Assembly: GCA_016901395.1 (NCBI GenBank)
Contig: JAEAMQ010000089.1
Span: 26,837-90,836, forward strand
From: Prevotella sp.
GTDB taxonomy: Bacteria > Bacteroidota > Bacteroidia > Bacteroidales > Bacteroidaceae
Length of the DNA stretch: 64,000 nt
Direction of reading: 5' to 3'
Under the pieces are notes generated by a model. It did not search any database. It was not told the DNA's origin and saw nothing but the letters and a program-made list of their open reading frames with translations. Positions 17,688 to 25,790 of this stretch are shown here, piece after piece (positions within the stretch are counted from its first letter, which is position 1; each line of letters starts with the position of its first letter). Made by a program: the position numbers and the translations under genes.

Positions 17688-18380
17688 TCAGCCTTGAACA
17701 GCCTTGAGATACTGCTCCATCAACCACGCATTCTGCTGTTCGATAGTGAGGTGGCTGTTGTCCAACTCAATGGCATCGGATGCCTTGCGGAGCGGAGAGA
17801 CATCGCGGTGGGTGTCGATGTAGTCGCGTTCCTGTACGTTTTTCAGTATCTCGTCGAAGTCGGCAGGCTGCCCTTTACCTTTCAGCTCGTCGTATCGGCG
17901 CTGCGCCCGCACCTCTGCCGATGCCGTGACAAATATCTTCAGTTCGGCGTCGGGGAAGACTGTGGTACCGATGTCGCGCCCATCCATCACGATACCCTTG
18001 TCGCGTCCCATCTGCTGTTGCTGGGCAACCATCGCCGTGCGCACAAAAGGAATGGTGGCGATGGGGCTCACATGGCTGCTCACCTCCATGCCGCGAATTT
18101 GCGTCTCGACCAGTTCGCCGTTGAGATAGGTGTCGGGTCGGCCGGCCTCGGTGTTGAATTTGAACGAGATGTTCACGTCTTTCATGTGCTCCTGCAGTGC
18201 GTCGGTCTTCACGCTGCCGTCCTCGTTGAAGAGGTTGTGGCGCATGGCGTAGAGCGTTACCGAACGGTACATCGCTCCCGTGTCTACATAAACATACCCT
18301 AATCTTTTGGCCAGGTCCTTGGCCATCGTGCTCTTGCCGCACGAGGAGAAGCCGTCAATGGCTATCGTTATTTTCTTCAT
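17688..18380 (-). CDS. cmk: Cytidylate kinase
   Basis: Phosphorylates CMP/dCMP with ATP. 230 residues. The P-loop is [15 protein letters not shown] at the N-terminus, followed by [15 protein letters not shown], and later [22 protein letters not shown] and [13 protein letters not shown], all standard CMP-kinase blocks. It follows porQ on the minus strand with a 22-base gap and ends at a terminator. Identification is secure. Confidence 0.96.
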   Translation of the reverse strand: MKKITIAIDGFSSCGKSTMAKDLAKRLGYVYVDTGAMYRSVTLYAMRHNLFNEDGSVKTDALQEHMKDVNISFKFNTEAGRPDTYLNGELVETQIRGMEVSSHVSPIATIPFVRTAMVAQQQQMGRDKGIVMDGRDIGTTVFPDAELKIFVTASAEVRAQRRYDELKGKGQPADFDEILKNVQERDYIDTHRDVSPLRKASDAIELDNSHLTIEQQNAWLMEQYLKAVQG

Positions 18381-18402
18381 GAAACTTTGAAATGATATAT
18401 CT

Positions 18403-19353
18403 TTACAAACTATAAGCCACGCTCAGCACGATGCTGGAGCTGGACACATGGTATTTTCCGTAGGCCAGATTGAGCTTGAAACGGTCGAGATTGATACCCG
18501 TTCCAAACGAGAGTCCTGCCCCGTGGCTGCTGCTATTGCCGTCGGAAGATGTGATTTTCATCTCGTTGGCACGCCTGAAGTTGTAGCCTCCGCCTATCCA
18601 GAAATTGTCGGTCAGCAGAAATTCGGCTCCCAGCACAATATGGTTGATGAACTTATAGTCCAGATGGTTGAGGTCTACGAGCGTTGCCGAGAGACGGAGT
18701 GGGGCGGAGGAGAGTCGCTTGCTCACACCCATTTGTACGTCGATGGGCATCTTCTCGAAGTTCTCGTCATAGGCCTTGAGCTGTCCGCCGAGGTTTTTCA
18801 CGACAAAAGCCAAGTACCATTCGCGGTCGGGGTCGTAATAATTGAGACCGAGATCCACACCAAATCCGATGGAGTTGTAGCTGCCGATGTAAGACGTGAT
18901 GAACTTGGCAGCAATACCACCATCTATGCGAGTGCCCAGCATGTAGGAGAAATAGCCGGCCAGAGAGATGTCGCGGGCCGAAAATACTCCCGTCTGCACA
19001 TTGTTCTCGTCTACCTCTTTCATCTTGCCATAGTCCATGAACTGTCCGGAAACGGCCCACGATGCCCGCTCCTTTACCACACGGTTGAAGGATGCGCTGG
19101 CCGTGTTGGCCCCCGACATATAGTTCATGTAATTAAGGTTGATGGTCTTGTCGGATACCGACGACAAGAGGGCCGGATTGTTGAAAATCAGTGCTTCGTC
19201 ATCCTCGATGAGCGAGACGTTGTCGCCTCCAAGAGCCGCGGCATGGGCACTCACCGGCAATCGAAGGAAGTTGTATTCCGTCTGGCTCTCCTCCTGGGCA
19301 GAGGTGGTACCCACGTGGAGCAGGACGAGAATGGCTAAAACAGCTTTTTTCAT
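18403..19353 (-). CDS. porQ: Type IX secretion system protein PorQ-like beta-barrel
   Basis: 316 residues with a signal peptide ([19 protein letters not shown]). The N-terminal block [20 protein letters not shown], followed by [12 protein letters not shown] and [16 protein letters not shown], is typical of PorQ, an outer-membrane barrel of the PorV family. The rest alternates short beta strands up to a C-terminal aromatic/leucine ending (VLSVAYSL), as expected for an outer-membrane protein. In the type IX system PorQ is associated with attachment of A-LPS to cargo at the cell surface. It shares an operon with cmk. Confidence 0.88.
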   Translation of the reverse strand: MKKAVLAILVLLHVGTTSAQEESQTEYNFLRLPVSAHAAALGGDNVSLIEDDEALIFNNPALLSSVSDKTINLNYMNYMSGANTASASFNRVVKERASWAVSGQFMDYGKMKEVDENNVQTGVFSARDISLAGYFSYMLGTRIDGGIAAKFITSYIGSYNSIGFGVDLGLNYYDPDREWYLAFVVKNLGGQLKAYDENFEKMPIDVQMGVSKRLSSAPLRLSATLVDLNHLDYKFINHIVLGAEFLLTDNFWIGGGYNFRRANEMKITSSDGNSSSHGAGLSFGTGINLDRFKLNLAYGKYHVSSSSIVLSVAYSL

Positions 19354-19374
19354 TTAAATTTCCTAATTATTCGG

Positions 19375-19382
19375 CAAAGATA
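19375..19382 (-). promoter_or_regulatory. -7 box of porQ-cmk
   Basis: TATCTTTG on the minus strand, 22 bases before the porQ ATG. Divergent from the tonB-type promoter at 19405-19412. Confidence 0.6.
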
Positions 19383-19404
19383 CCGCTTTTTTCAATATTT
19401 GGTG

Positions 19405-19412
19405 TAAATTTG
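19405..19412 (+). promoter_or_regulatory. -7 box of the tonB-type gene
   Basis: TAAATTTG, 48 bases before the ATG at 19460. The two divergent -7 boxes here are only about 30 bases apart. Confidence 0.55.
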
Positions 19413-19459
19413 CAACACGATTTCGTTAAAATAACGAGTGGACAGGAATAATATTGCAA

Positions 19460-20164
19460 ATGGAAATCAAGAAGAGTGACAGGGCAAATTTGGAGAACCG
19501 CCGGTTGGAAGGATTTCTGCTCGGGCTGGTTTTCGCTTTGGCTTTGTTGTTCACCGGATTGGAGTATACGAGCAGGCCTGACCAGACAGAAGACAACAGC
19601 GAAATGCTGGATGACATGTCGGAAGAGATGGACCTCATGCCGGCGATGGATACGAAAGACATGATTTCCGCGGTTCCCGCGCCGGCCTCCAAGTCGATTA
19701 CTACCAAGATAAAAGAGGTGGAAAAGACCTCCGACAACACCCAGGACATCGCACCTGTGACCAGCAAACTGCTCATTGGCGACGGTGAGGGTGTGGCGAA
19801 GGATGCCAATGTGACCGAGGCTTTGCCCCAGATACCGGTGGAGCAAGACGACAATGTGCTGCGCACGGTGGAGCAGTTGCCCGAGTTTCCGGGTGGTATG
19901 GTGGAATTCATGAAGTGGCTCACGCGCAATCTCCACTATCCCAACCTCGCGCTGCAACAGAAGATTGAGGGCAAGGTGGTGGTGTCGTTTATTGTCAACA
20001 CCGATGGCACCATTGCCAATCCGAAGGTGGAGAAGTCTGCCAACCCCCTGTTAGACAATGAGGCTTTGCGCGTCATCAGGATGATGCCAAGGTGGAAACC
20101 CGGTATCATGGACGAGAAACCGTGTCGCACCATGTTTGCCATCCCTGTCAATTTTAAGATTTAA
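19460..20164 (+). CDS. TonB-family energy transducer
   Basis: 234 residues from the ATG at 19460 (an upstream TTG adds two residues and was rejected). A short cytoplasmic N-terminus is followed by a single membrane segment (about 20-38, FLLGLVFALALLFTGLEYT), an acidic/proline-containing linker, and a C-terminal TonB domain from about residue 140: PEFPGGMVEFMKWLTRNLHYP, then GKVVVSFIVNTDGTIANPKV and MPRWKPGIMDEKP. It would transmit proton-motive energy to an outer-membrane receptor; which one is not visible. ExbB/ExbD genes lie 2 kb downstream but in a separate unit. Confidence 0.92.
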   Translation: MEIKKSDRANLENRRLEGFLLGLVFALALLFTGLEYTSRPDQTEDNSEMLDDMSEEMDLMPAMDTKDMISAVPAPASKSITTKIKEVEKTSDNTQDIAPVTSKLLIGDGEGVAKDANVTEALPQIPVEQDDNVLRTVEQLPEFPGGMVEFMKWLTRNLHYPNLALQQKIEGKVVVSFIVNTDGTIANPKVEKSANPLLDNEALRVIRMMPRWKPGIMDEKPCRTMFAIPVNFKI

Positions 20165-20199
20165 GAATCTCTATTCAGAACAAAGAAACATATATCATC

Positions 20200-21180
20200 A
20201 TGAAGATTTACACTGCCGATGAGCTTTTACAAAAAGTCAATGAATTTATAGAACGTCAGTCTGTTAACCGTACTCCTGCAAATCTCTATGCTCCCGTGAA
20301 ATACGTGCTCTCTATGGGTGGCAAGCGTATACGGCCCACTCTCATGCTCCTGGGATACAATCTCTATCAGGATGACCCTGAGTCGATACTCATGCAAGCC
20401 GTGGCTTTGGAGACCTATCATAATTATACGTTGCTTCACGACGATCTGATGGACAATGCAGATCTGCGTCGCGGCCATGAGACCGTGCACAAGAAGTGGA
20501 ATGCCAACCAGGCCATCCTCTCGGGAGACTCCATGCTTGTGCTGGCCTATCAGCGCATGGCGGCCTGTCCCGAGGACAAGCTGAAGGCGGTGCTCGACCT
20601 TTTTACGCGTACGGCGCTGGAGATAGGCGAGGGTCAGCAGTATGACATCGACTTTGAGACACGCAACGATGTGAGCGAGGACGAGTACATAGAGATGATT
20701 CGTCTGAAGACAAGCGTGCTGCTGGCTTGTGCGCTGAAGATTGGCGCGCTGCTGGCCGGAGCGTCCGAGGAAGATGCCGACAACCTCTATAAGTTTGGTG
20801 AACAGATCGGTCTGGCCTTCCAGTTGCAGGACGACTATCTGGATGTCTATGGCGACCCGAAGGTGTTTGGCAAGGCCGTGGGTGGCGATATCACGTCGAA
20901 CAAGAAGACCTACATGCTCATCAATGCCTTCAACCGCGCCAACGAACGGCAGGCTGAGGAACTCCATCGATGGGTGAACGCCGAGACGTTTGACCGCGAT
21001 GAGAAGGTGAAGGCGATGACTGCCCTCTATAATGAGATAGGTATCGATCAGCTGGCGCAGCAGAAAATACTGTTCTATTTCAACGAAAGTAAGCGGTATA
21101 TCGATGCCGTGAGCGTGAGCGAGGAGCGTAAGCAGGAGCTGAGAGCGTACGCCGAGCGTATGATGGAACGCAAATACTAA
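20200..21180 (+). CDS. Polyprenyl (isoprenyl) diphosphate synthase
   Basis: Chain-elongating trans-prenyltransferase that condenses IPP with allylic diphosphates. 326 residues. First aspartate-rich motif in LLHDDLMDNADLRRG (near residue 80), second in GLAFQLQDDYLDVYGD (near 205), plus GGKRIRPTL and the lysine motif KTSVLLACALKIGA. Product length (GGPP, octaprenyl or other) cannot be read from the sequence. It would draw on the IPP/DMAPP made by the IspH encoded in this window. Confidence 0.93.
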   Translation: MKIYTADELLQKVNEFIERQSVNRTPANLYAPVKYVLSMGGKRIRPTLMLLGYNLYQDDPESILMQAVALETYHNYTLLHDDLMDNADLRRGHETVHKKWNANQAILSGDSMLVLAYQRMAACPEDKLKAVLDLFTRTALEIGEGQQYDIDFETRNDVSEDEYIEMIRLKTSVLLACALKIGALLAGASEEDADNLYKFGEQIGLAFQLQDDYLDVYGDPKVFGKAVGGDITSNKKTYMLINAFNRANERQAEELHRWVNAETFDRDEKVKAMTALYNEIGIDQLAQQKILFYFNESKRYIDAVSVSEERKQELRAYAERMMERKY

Positions 21181-21191
21181 GTGCCGCTGCG

Positions 21192-22004
21192 ATGCTGAGA
21201 TTTATCGATACCCATGCCCACCTCGACGGAGAGGAGTTCAAGGACGACCTGCCGGAGACCATTGCCCGTGCTCAGGAAGCTGGGGTGGGGGCGATACTTG
21301 TGCCGGGTATCGACCACAGTTCCATCGCGTCGGTGATGGAAGTGTGCCGCAACTATCCCGGATATTGCTATCCGATGGTGGGTTTGCAGCCCGAGGAGGT
21401 GAAGGAAGACTGGGCCGACGTGCTCCGGTTCATGCGTGAGGCCCTCGACAGCAACCTGCAGACGGAGGCGGCATCTCCCTTGAAATACATTGCCATAGGA
21501 GAGTGCGGACTCGACTTCTACTGGTCGCGCGAGTTTGAAAAGGAGCAGTTGGTCGCCTTTGAGGAGCAGGTGAAGTGGTCGGTGGAATACCAGTTGCCGC
21601 TGATGATCCATTGCCGCAAGGCGCAAAACGAGATGCTCCATGTGATGAAACCCTATGCCAAGGAGTTGCCTGGTGGTGTCTTCCATTGCTTCACGGGCAA
21701 TCAGAAGGAGGCCGAAGCCTTCCTGCAGATGGGCCGTTTCTGTCTCGGTATCGGTGGCGTGTCGACCTTCAAAAGCAGTCATCTGCGTGAGGATTTGCCA
21801 GCTGCAGTGCCATTGGATCGCATCGTTTTGGAGACTGATAGCCCCTATATGGCCCCCGTGCCCCATCGGGGAAAGCGCAATGAGAGTGCTTTTGTCGGCC
21901 TTGTGCTGCAGACATTGGCACAGAGTTACGGGGTGACTCCACAGGAGTTGGCCACGCAGACCAATGCCAACGTCAAGCGACTTTTTGGGGTTGAAGTGGG
22001 GTAA
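21192..22004 (+). CDS. TatD-family metal-dependent hydrolase (DNase)
   Basis: 270 residues, TIM-barrel metallohydrolase. Metal ligands and family blocks are visible: DTHAHLDGEEF (N-terminus), IGECGLDFYW with the Glu ligand, MIHCRKAQNEM, GVFHCFTGNQKEAE, and LETDSPYMAPVPHRGKRNE at the C-terminus. The start is 12 bases after the prenyl synthase stop, so the two are probably co-transcribed. Confidence 0.94.
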   Translation: MLRFIDTHAHLDGEEFKDDLPETIARAQEAGVGAILVPGIDHSSIASVMEVCRNYPGYCYPMVGLQPEEVKEDWADVLRFMREALDSNLQTEAASPLKYIAIGECGLDFYWSREFEKEQLVAFEEQVKWSVEYQLPLMIHCRKAQNEMLHVMKPYAKELPGGVFHCFTGNQKEAEAFLQMGRFCLGIGGVSTFKSSHLREDLPAAVPLDRIVLETDSPYMAPVPHRGKRNESAFVGLVLQTLAQSYGVTPQELATQTNANVKRLFGVEVG

Positions 22005-22072
22005 ACGGCCTGTTCAATCATTAAAGAATTATAAAATTCGGCTTTTTACCGTAATATTTAAGCAAAATGTAA

Positions 22073-22080
22073 TACTTTTG
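22073..22080 (+). promoter_or_regulatory. -7 box of the tRNA-Ser gene
   Basis: TACTTTTG fits TAnnTTTG and lies 37 bases before the tRNA 5' end. No clear -33 TTTG. Confidence 0.5.
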
Positions 22081-22116
22081 CACTCGCAAACGAAATTTGC
22101 AGGGTTAGACCTAAAG

Positions 22117-22204
22117 GGAAAGATGCTCGAGTGGTTGAAGAGGCACGCCTGGAAAGCGTGTATACCCCTAAAGGGTATCCGGGGTTCGAATCCCCGTCTT
22201 TCCG
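22117..22204 (+). tRNA. tRNA-Ser, anticodon GGA
   Basis: The acceptor stem GGAAAGA pairs with TCTTTCC (22197-22203), discriminator G. The anticodon stem CACGC/GCGTG encloses the loop CTGGAAA with anticodon GGA (reads UCC/UCU). The long variable arm (TACCCCTAAAGGGTA) is the class II feature expected for tRNA-Ser. The T arm is CGGGG-TTCGAAT-CCCCG. No CCA is encoded. Confidence 0.96.
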
Positions 22205-22254
22205 CATCATGAGTTTAATCCTTTGTTTTACTCGGATTAAACTTCTACGTAGAG

Positions 22255-23136
22255 ATGAAAAACTTATTCGGACGTCTCACATTAGCCATTCTCTTTGTTT
22301 TCACATGTAATTTGATGCAAGCACAGACTGCGCCCGCACCCAAGCAGGCCCAGAAGACTGCTGTTGTGTCGAAGGCTCCGGCTGCTGTGGCAGACACATC
22401 CGGTGCGGTAGACGAGCTGGACAGTGCTTCGGCCGAGCAGATGCTCAATGAGAGTTTGGCGGCAAGCGATACGGCTGCGGTGGCACCGGTGGAGAGTGTG
22501 GGGTTTCACAAAGCCCTGAAGACAAAGTTTATTGAGGGCGATGCCGGCTTCATGTCATTCGTGGCGTTGGCGCTGGTGTTGGGTTTGGCTTTCTGTATTG
22601 AGCGCATTATCTACCTGAGTCTGTCCGAAATCAATGCCAAAAAGTTTATGCGCGACCTCGACAATAAGATTATGTCGGGTGATATTGAGGGCGCTAAGGA
22701 ACAATGCCGCAATACCCGTGGCCCTGTGGCATCTATCTGTTATCAGGGCATTGAGCGCATAGACGAGAGCATCGACAATATCGAACGCTCGGTGGCCAGC
22801 TACGGAACGGTGCAGGGTGCCAATCTGGAGAAAGGCTGTTCGTGGATTACCCTGTTCATCGCCATGGCCCCGTCACTGGGATTTTTGGGCACGGTGATAG
22901 GTATGGTGATGGCCTTTGAGCAGATTCAAATGGCCGGCGACATCAGCCCGACCATCGTTGCAGCCGGTATGAAAGTGGCGTTGATTACGACGATTTTCGG
23001 TATCATCGTGGCACTGATACTACAGATTTTCTACAATTATATTCTGTCCAAGATCGAACATCTCACCTCGCAGATGGAGGAATCGGCGATTACTCTGCTC
23101 GACAGCATCATGAAATATAAGTTGAAGAACGCATGA
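22255..23136 (+). CDS. exbB: ExbB/MotA/TolQ-type proton channel protein
   Basis: 293 residues. It has an N-terminal signal-like segment and an Ala/Pro/Val-rich periplasmic stretch to about residue 90, then a membrane segment (FMSFVALALVLGLAFCIERII) and a C-terminal pair (LFIAMAPSLGFLGTVIGMVMAF and ALITTIFGIIVALILQIFYNYI). The block GSWITLFI..APSLGFLGTVIGM is the ExbB/TolQ signature. It overlaps the next gene by 4 bases (ATGA). With the two ExbD proteins it would form the proton-driven motor for a TonB-type transducer. Confidence 0.92.
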   Translation: MKNLFGRLTLAILFVFTCNLMQAQTAPAPKQAQKTAVVSKAPAAVADTSGAVDELDSASAEQMLNESLAASDTAAVAPVESVGFHKALKTKFIEGDAGFMSFVALALVLGLAFCIERIIYLSLSEINAKKFMRDLDNKIMSGDIEGAKEQCRNTRGPVASICYQGIERIDESIDNIERSVASYGTVQGANLEKGCSWITLFIAMAPSLGFLGTVIGMVMAFEQIQMAGDISPTIVAAGMKVALITTIFGIIVALILQIFYNYILSKIEHLTSQMEESAITLLDSIMKYKLKNA

Positions 23137-23639
23137 AATTAGATATTCATCAATGGAAAAACTCGTCCACGGAGAAGGTTTCTTCGAGGATATTCTACCC
23201 GATGGTCATCGTGTCTGTCGTGGTATTTGCCCTGTTTTGGTTTGTAGGGCATGACCGTCCGTATGATGAAAATCCCAATTTCAATGCTCCCCTGTTCACG
23301 GATATCTTCCTTTTCCTGTCTTATTTGCTCATTGCAGCCACCATCGGATTTGGCATTTGGTCGGTGGTTCGCACCATGAAACTGCGAGGAAAAGGGGAGG
23401 CTTACAACAACAATATACCTGTCAAGAAGATTGGGTACAGCATTGGCATCGGTGCATTGTTGCTGATGGTGCTGAGCTTTCTTGTCGGATCCTCTCGGGA
23501 AATGACCATCAACGGGGTGAAATACGGTGATTGGTTTTGGCTGAAAGTGTCCGATATGTTCATTTATACTTCCCTGATTTTGTTGCTTGTCGCCGTTGGA
23601 GCGGTGATTTATGGGGCGACTAAATACATTCGTAAATGA
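23133..23639 (+). CDS. Four-TM membrane protein within the exbB-exbD operon, unrecognised
   Basis: 168 residues. Four membrane segments: about 24-44 (MVIVSVVVFALFWFVG), 56-78 (IFLFLSYLLIAATIGFGIW), 100-118 (SIGIGALLLMVLSFLVG) and 142-162 (FIYTSLILLLVAVGAVIYGA). Between TM3 and TM4 lies SREMTINGVKYGDWFWLKVSDM. Coupled by 4-base ATGA overlaps to exbB before it and exbD after it, so it is very likely part of the same membrane complex or its assembly. I do not recognise a characterised family. Confidence 0.85.
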   Translation: MKLDIHQWKNSSTEKVSSRIFYPMVIVSVVVFALFWFVGHDRPYDENPNFNAPLFTDIFLFLSYLLIAATIGFGIWSVVRTMKLRGKGEAYNNNIPVKKIGYSIGIGALLLMVLSFLVGSSREMTINGVKYGDWFWLKVSDMFIYTSLILLLVAVGAVIYGATKYIRK

Positions 23640-24187
23640 GATTTTATCGACGTCAACATAGTGTTCCGGAACTCAATACAACGTCAACGGCTGATATTTC
23701 ATTTATGCTGTTGATCTTCTTTTTGGTCACAACCAATATGGATGTGGACAAAGGGTTGACGCGACAACTGCCTCCTGCCGACAAGCAAGAGCAACAGGAA
23801 TCGTATGTTTCCAAAGGAACGATGATGACGTTGAAGATTACAGCCGACAACAAACTGCTGGTAGACGACAAGCCTGCGACCATGAAACAACTACGGGGAC
23901 GCACGGTTGCGTTTGTCAATCGGGTGGGGAAGAGGCATCTCATCAAGGTGGACGTGGACCCATCGGCCAATTATGATGTCTATTTTCAGATGCAAAACGA
24001 GTTGGTGGCGGCCTATAATATCCTGCGAAACGAGACTGCCCAGCGTCTCTTTCATCAGGATTATGCGTTGCTTTCGCAAGCAAACCGTGACAAAGTGAAG
24101 GATGAATGTCCGCAGAGAATAGCCGAACAATACAATGGTTCGGCCTCACAGACAGTCCCATCCCATTCGGAAGGAGGCCGCCCATGA
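23636..24187 (+). CDS. exbD: ExbD-type protein, first copy
   Basis: 183 residues. Short cytoplasmic N-terminus (MRFYRRQHSVPELNTTSTADIS) followed by the single membrane segment FMLLIFFLVTTNM, and a periplasmic domain starting DVDKGLTRQLPPADKQ. The TADISFMLLIFFLVTT block is the ExbD/TolR signature with the membrane Asp. Overlaps its neighbours on both sides by 4 bases. Confidence 0.92.
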   Translation: MRFYRRQHSVPELNTTSTADISFMLLIFFLVTTNMDVDKGLTRQLPPADKQEQQESYVSKGTMMTLKITADNKLLVDDKPATMKQLRGRTVAFVNRVGKRHLIKVDVDPSANYDVYFQMQNELVAAYNILRNETAQRLFHQDYALLSQANRDKVKDECPQRIAEQYNGSASQTVPSHSEGGRP

Positions 24188-24648
24188 ACATGTTTCGTCG
24201 TCGTTCCCATCAGGTTCCGGGGCTGAATACGGCCTCTTTGCCCGACCTGATTTTCTCGGTTTTGTTCTTCTTTATGATTGTTACCCACATGCAGAAGGTA
24301 GCGGTCAAGGTGAAATATCGTGTTCCGCAAGGCACAGAACTGACCCGATTGACCAAGAAAACGGCCGTTACCTACATTTATGTGGGCCGTCCTCTGCCTG
24401 CCTTGCAGCAGAAAGCCGGCGACGGAACGCGTGTGCAACTCAACGATAAGTTTGTTTCAGACAGTGAGATTGTGGACTATGTGTCGGCTGAAAAGAACCG
24501 GATGTCGCCCGAAGACGCACAGCAAATGACCGTCTCCATCAAGGCCGACAAGAGCACTCCAATGGGAATTATCTCGGATGTGAAGCAGGCTTTGAGGCAG
24601 GCCAAGGCTTATCGCATCAGTTATTCGGCAGAGGAAATCAGGAAATAA
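24184..24648 (+). CDS. ExbD-type protein, second copy
   Basis: 154 residues from the ATG at 24184, which overlaps the stop of the first ExbD (ATGA). The layout is the same: MNMFRRRSHQVPGLNTASLP, then DLIFSVLFFFMIVTHMQ with the conserved Asp, then a periplasmic domain (LTRLTKKTAVTYIYVGRP). The two ExbD copies share organisation but have clearly diverged. Last gene of the ExbB operon. Confidence 0.92.
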   Translation: MNMFRRRSHQVPGLNTASLPDLIFSVLFFFMIVTHMQKVAVKVKYRVPQGTELTRLTKKTAVTYIYVGRPLPALQQKAGDGTRVQLNDKFVSDSEIVDYVSAEKNRMSPEDAQQMTVSIKADKSTPMGIISDVKQALRQAKAYRISYSAEEIRK

Positions 24649-24746
24649 ACTGACATTGCTTACCTGATTTACTCATTTTCTTTCACGTTTTTTTCTCTTT
24701 TTCTGTAAATTAATGTGTCAATTTGTAATAAAATTGCACAAAATAA

Positions 24747-24777
24747 TTGTGATTCCCAAGATTAATTAGTACCTTTG
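24747..24777 (+). promoter_or_regulatory. Promoter of the Lrp/AsnC-type gene
   Basis: A -33 TTG at 24747-24749 and a -7 TACCTTTG at 24770-24777, separated by 20 bases, fit the Bacteroidota consensus. The ATG is 20 bases downstream at 24798. Confidence 0.7.
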
Positions 24778-24797
24778 TGGCAAAACTAATATAATAT

Positions 24798-25304
24798 ATG
24801 GCACATCATCATTTAGATTCGTTAGATAGAAAGATTCTAAAACTTATTGCCACAGATGCCCGTGTACCCTTCCTTGAGGTGGCCCGTGCATGTAATGTCA
24901 GTGGCGCGGCTATTCATCAACGCATTCAGAAACTCACCACATTGGGGATTCTGAAAGGTTCGGAATTTATCATTGATCCTGAGAAAATAGGCTATGAAGC
25001 CTGCGCATACGTAGGCTTGTTTCTGAAGGACCCATCAAGCTTCGACAGCGTAGTCGAGAAGCTCCGACAGATTCCTGAGGTGACCGAATGCCACTATACG
25101 ACAGGTGGTTACGATATGTTCATTAAGATTTATGCCAAGAGCAATCATCACCTTCTGAACATTATTCACGACAAACTGCAGCCACTCGGATTGTCTCGCA
25201 GTGAGACTATCGTGAGCTTCAATGCCGTTATCGACCGCCAGCTCCCCATCCTGAACGATGCTGATGAGCCGGAGGAGGATGAGGAAGAGGCGATATCGGA
25301 GTAA
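24798..25304 (+). CDS. Lrp/AsnC-family transcriptional regulator
   Basis: 168 residues. The N-terminal winged helix is LDRKILKLIATDARVPFLEVAR with the recognition part VSGAAIHQRIQKLTTLGILKGS (residues 8-55). The C-terminal RAM ligand-binding domain is around YVGLFLKDPSSFDSVVEKL and TECHYTTGGYDMFIKIYAKS. An acidic tail (EEDEEEAISE) is unusual but not unknown. Convergent with folA with only 2 bases between the stops. Effector (amino acid or other) is not visible. Confidence 0.93.
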   Translation: MAHHHLDSLDRKILKLIATDARVPFLEVARACNVSGAAIHQRIQKLTTLGILKGSEFIIDPEKIGYEACAYVGLFLKDPSSFDSVVEKLRQIPEVTECHYTTGGYDMFIKIYAKSNHHLLNIIHDKLQPLGLSRSETIVSFNAVIDRQLPILNDADEPEEDEEEAISE

Positions 25305-25306
25305 GA

Positions 25307-25777
25307 CTACATTCTTAATTCATATTCTATAAAGGAAAAGCCATCGTGCTTTTCCTTTTTTGTTTGCTGCCATTGCCGTTCATCGATTTCAGGAAAGAAG
25401 GTGTCTGCCTCGGCTGGAACGGTGTCGACGCTGGTCAGATAGATGCGATGGGCCAGCGGCATGGCCTGTTGATAGATGGTCCCACCACCTATAATGAAGA
25501 CTTCTTCCTCTGTTTTGCAGGCCTCTAAAGCGTCTTCCAGTGAAGAGAATACCTCACCGCCTTCTAACTTTTCGACAGACCGGCTCACTACGATGTTGCG
25601 TCGTTTGGGCAGCGCACCATTGGGCAGCGACTCCCAAGTCTTGCGTCCCATGATAATGCTGTGGTTCAATGTCAGTTTCTTAAAATGTTTCAGGTCTTCG
25701 GGTAAGTGCCAGGGCATCTGTCCCTGAAAGCCTATTGCCCTGTTTTTTGCTATTGCAACAATGATGCTGATAGTCAT
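25307..25777 (-). CDS. folA: Dihydrofolate reductase
   Basis: NADPH-dependent reduction of dihydrofolate to tetrahydrofolate. 156 residues, the usual chromosomal length. Visible blocks: IVAIAKNRAIGFQGQMPWHLPEDLKHFKKLT at the N-terminus (25679-25771), IIMGRKTWESLP, IVVSRS, and EEVFIIGGGTIYQQAMPLAHRIYLT. It follows the RNA methyltransferase gene on the same strand by 13 bases, so they are probably one transcript. Identification is secure. Confidence 0.97.
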   Translation of the reverse strand: MTISIIVAIAKNRAIGFQGQMPWHLPEDLKHFKKLTLNHSIIMGRKTWESLPNGALPKRRNIVVSRSVEKLEGGEVFSSLEDALEACKTEEEVFIIGGGTIYQQAMPLAHRIYLTSVDTVPAEADTFFPEIDERQWQQTKKEKHDGFSFIEYELRM

Positions 25778-25790
25778 ATTCTTAATGGTT

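Noticed and set aside
21964..22212. 82-codon frame reaching over the tRNA
   Set aside because: Runs through tRNA-Ser and the tatD end; not a gene.
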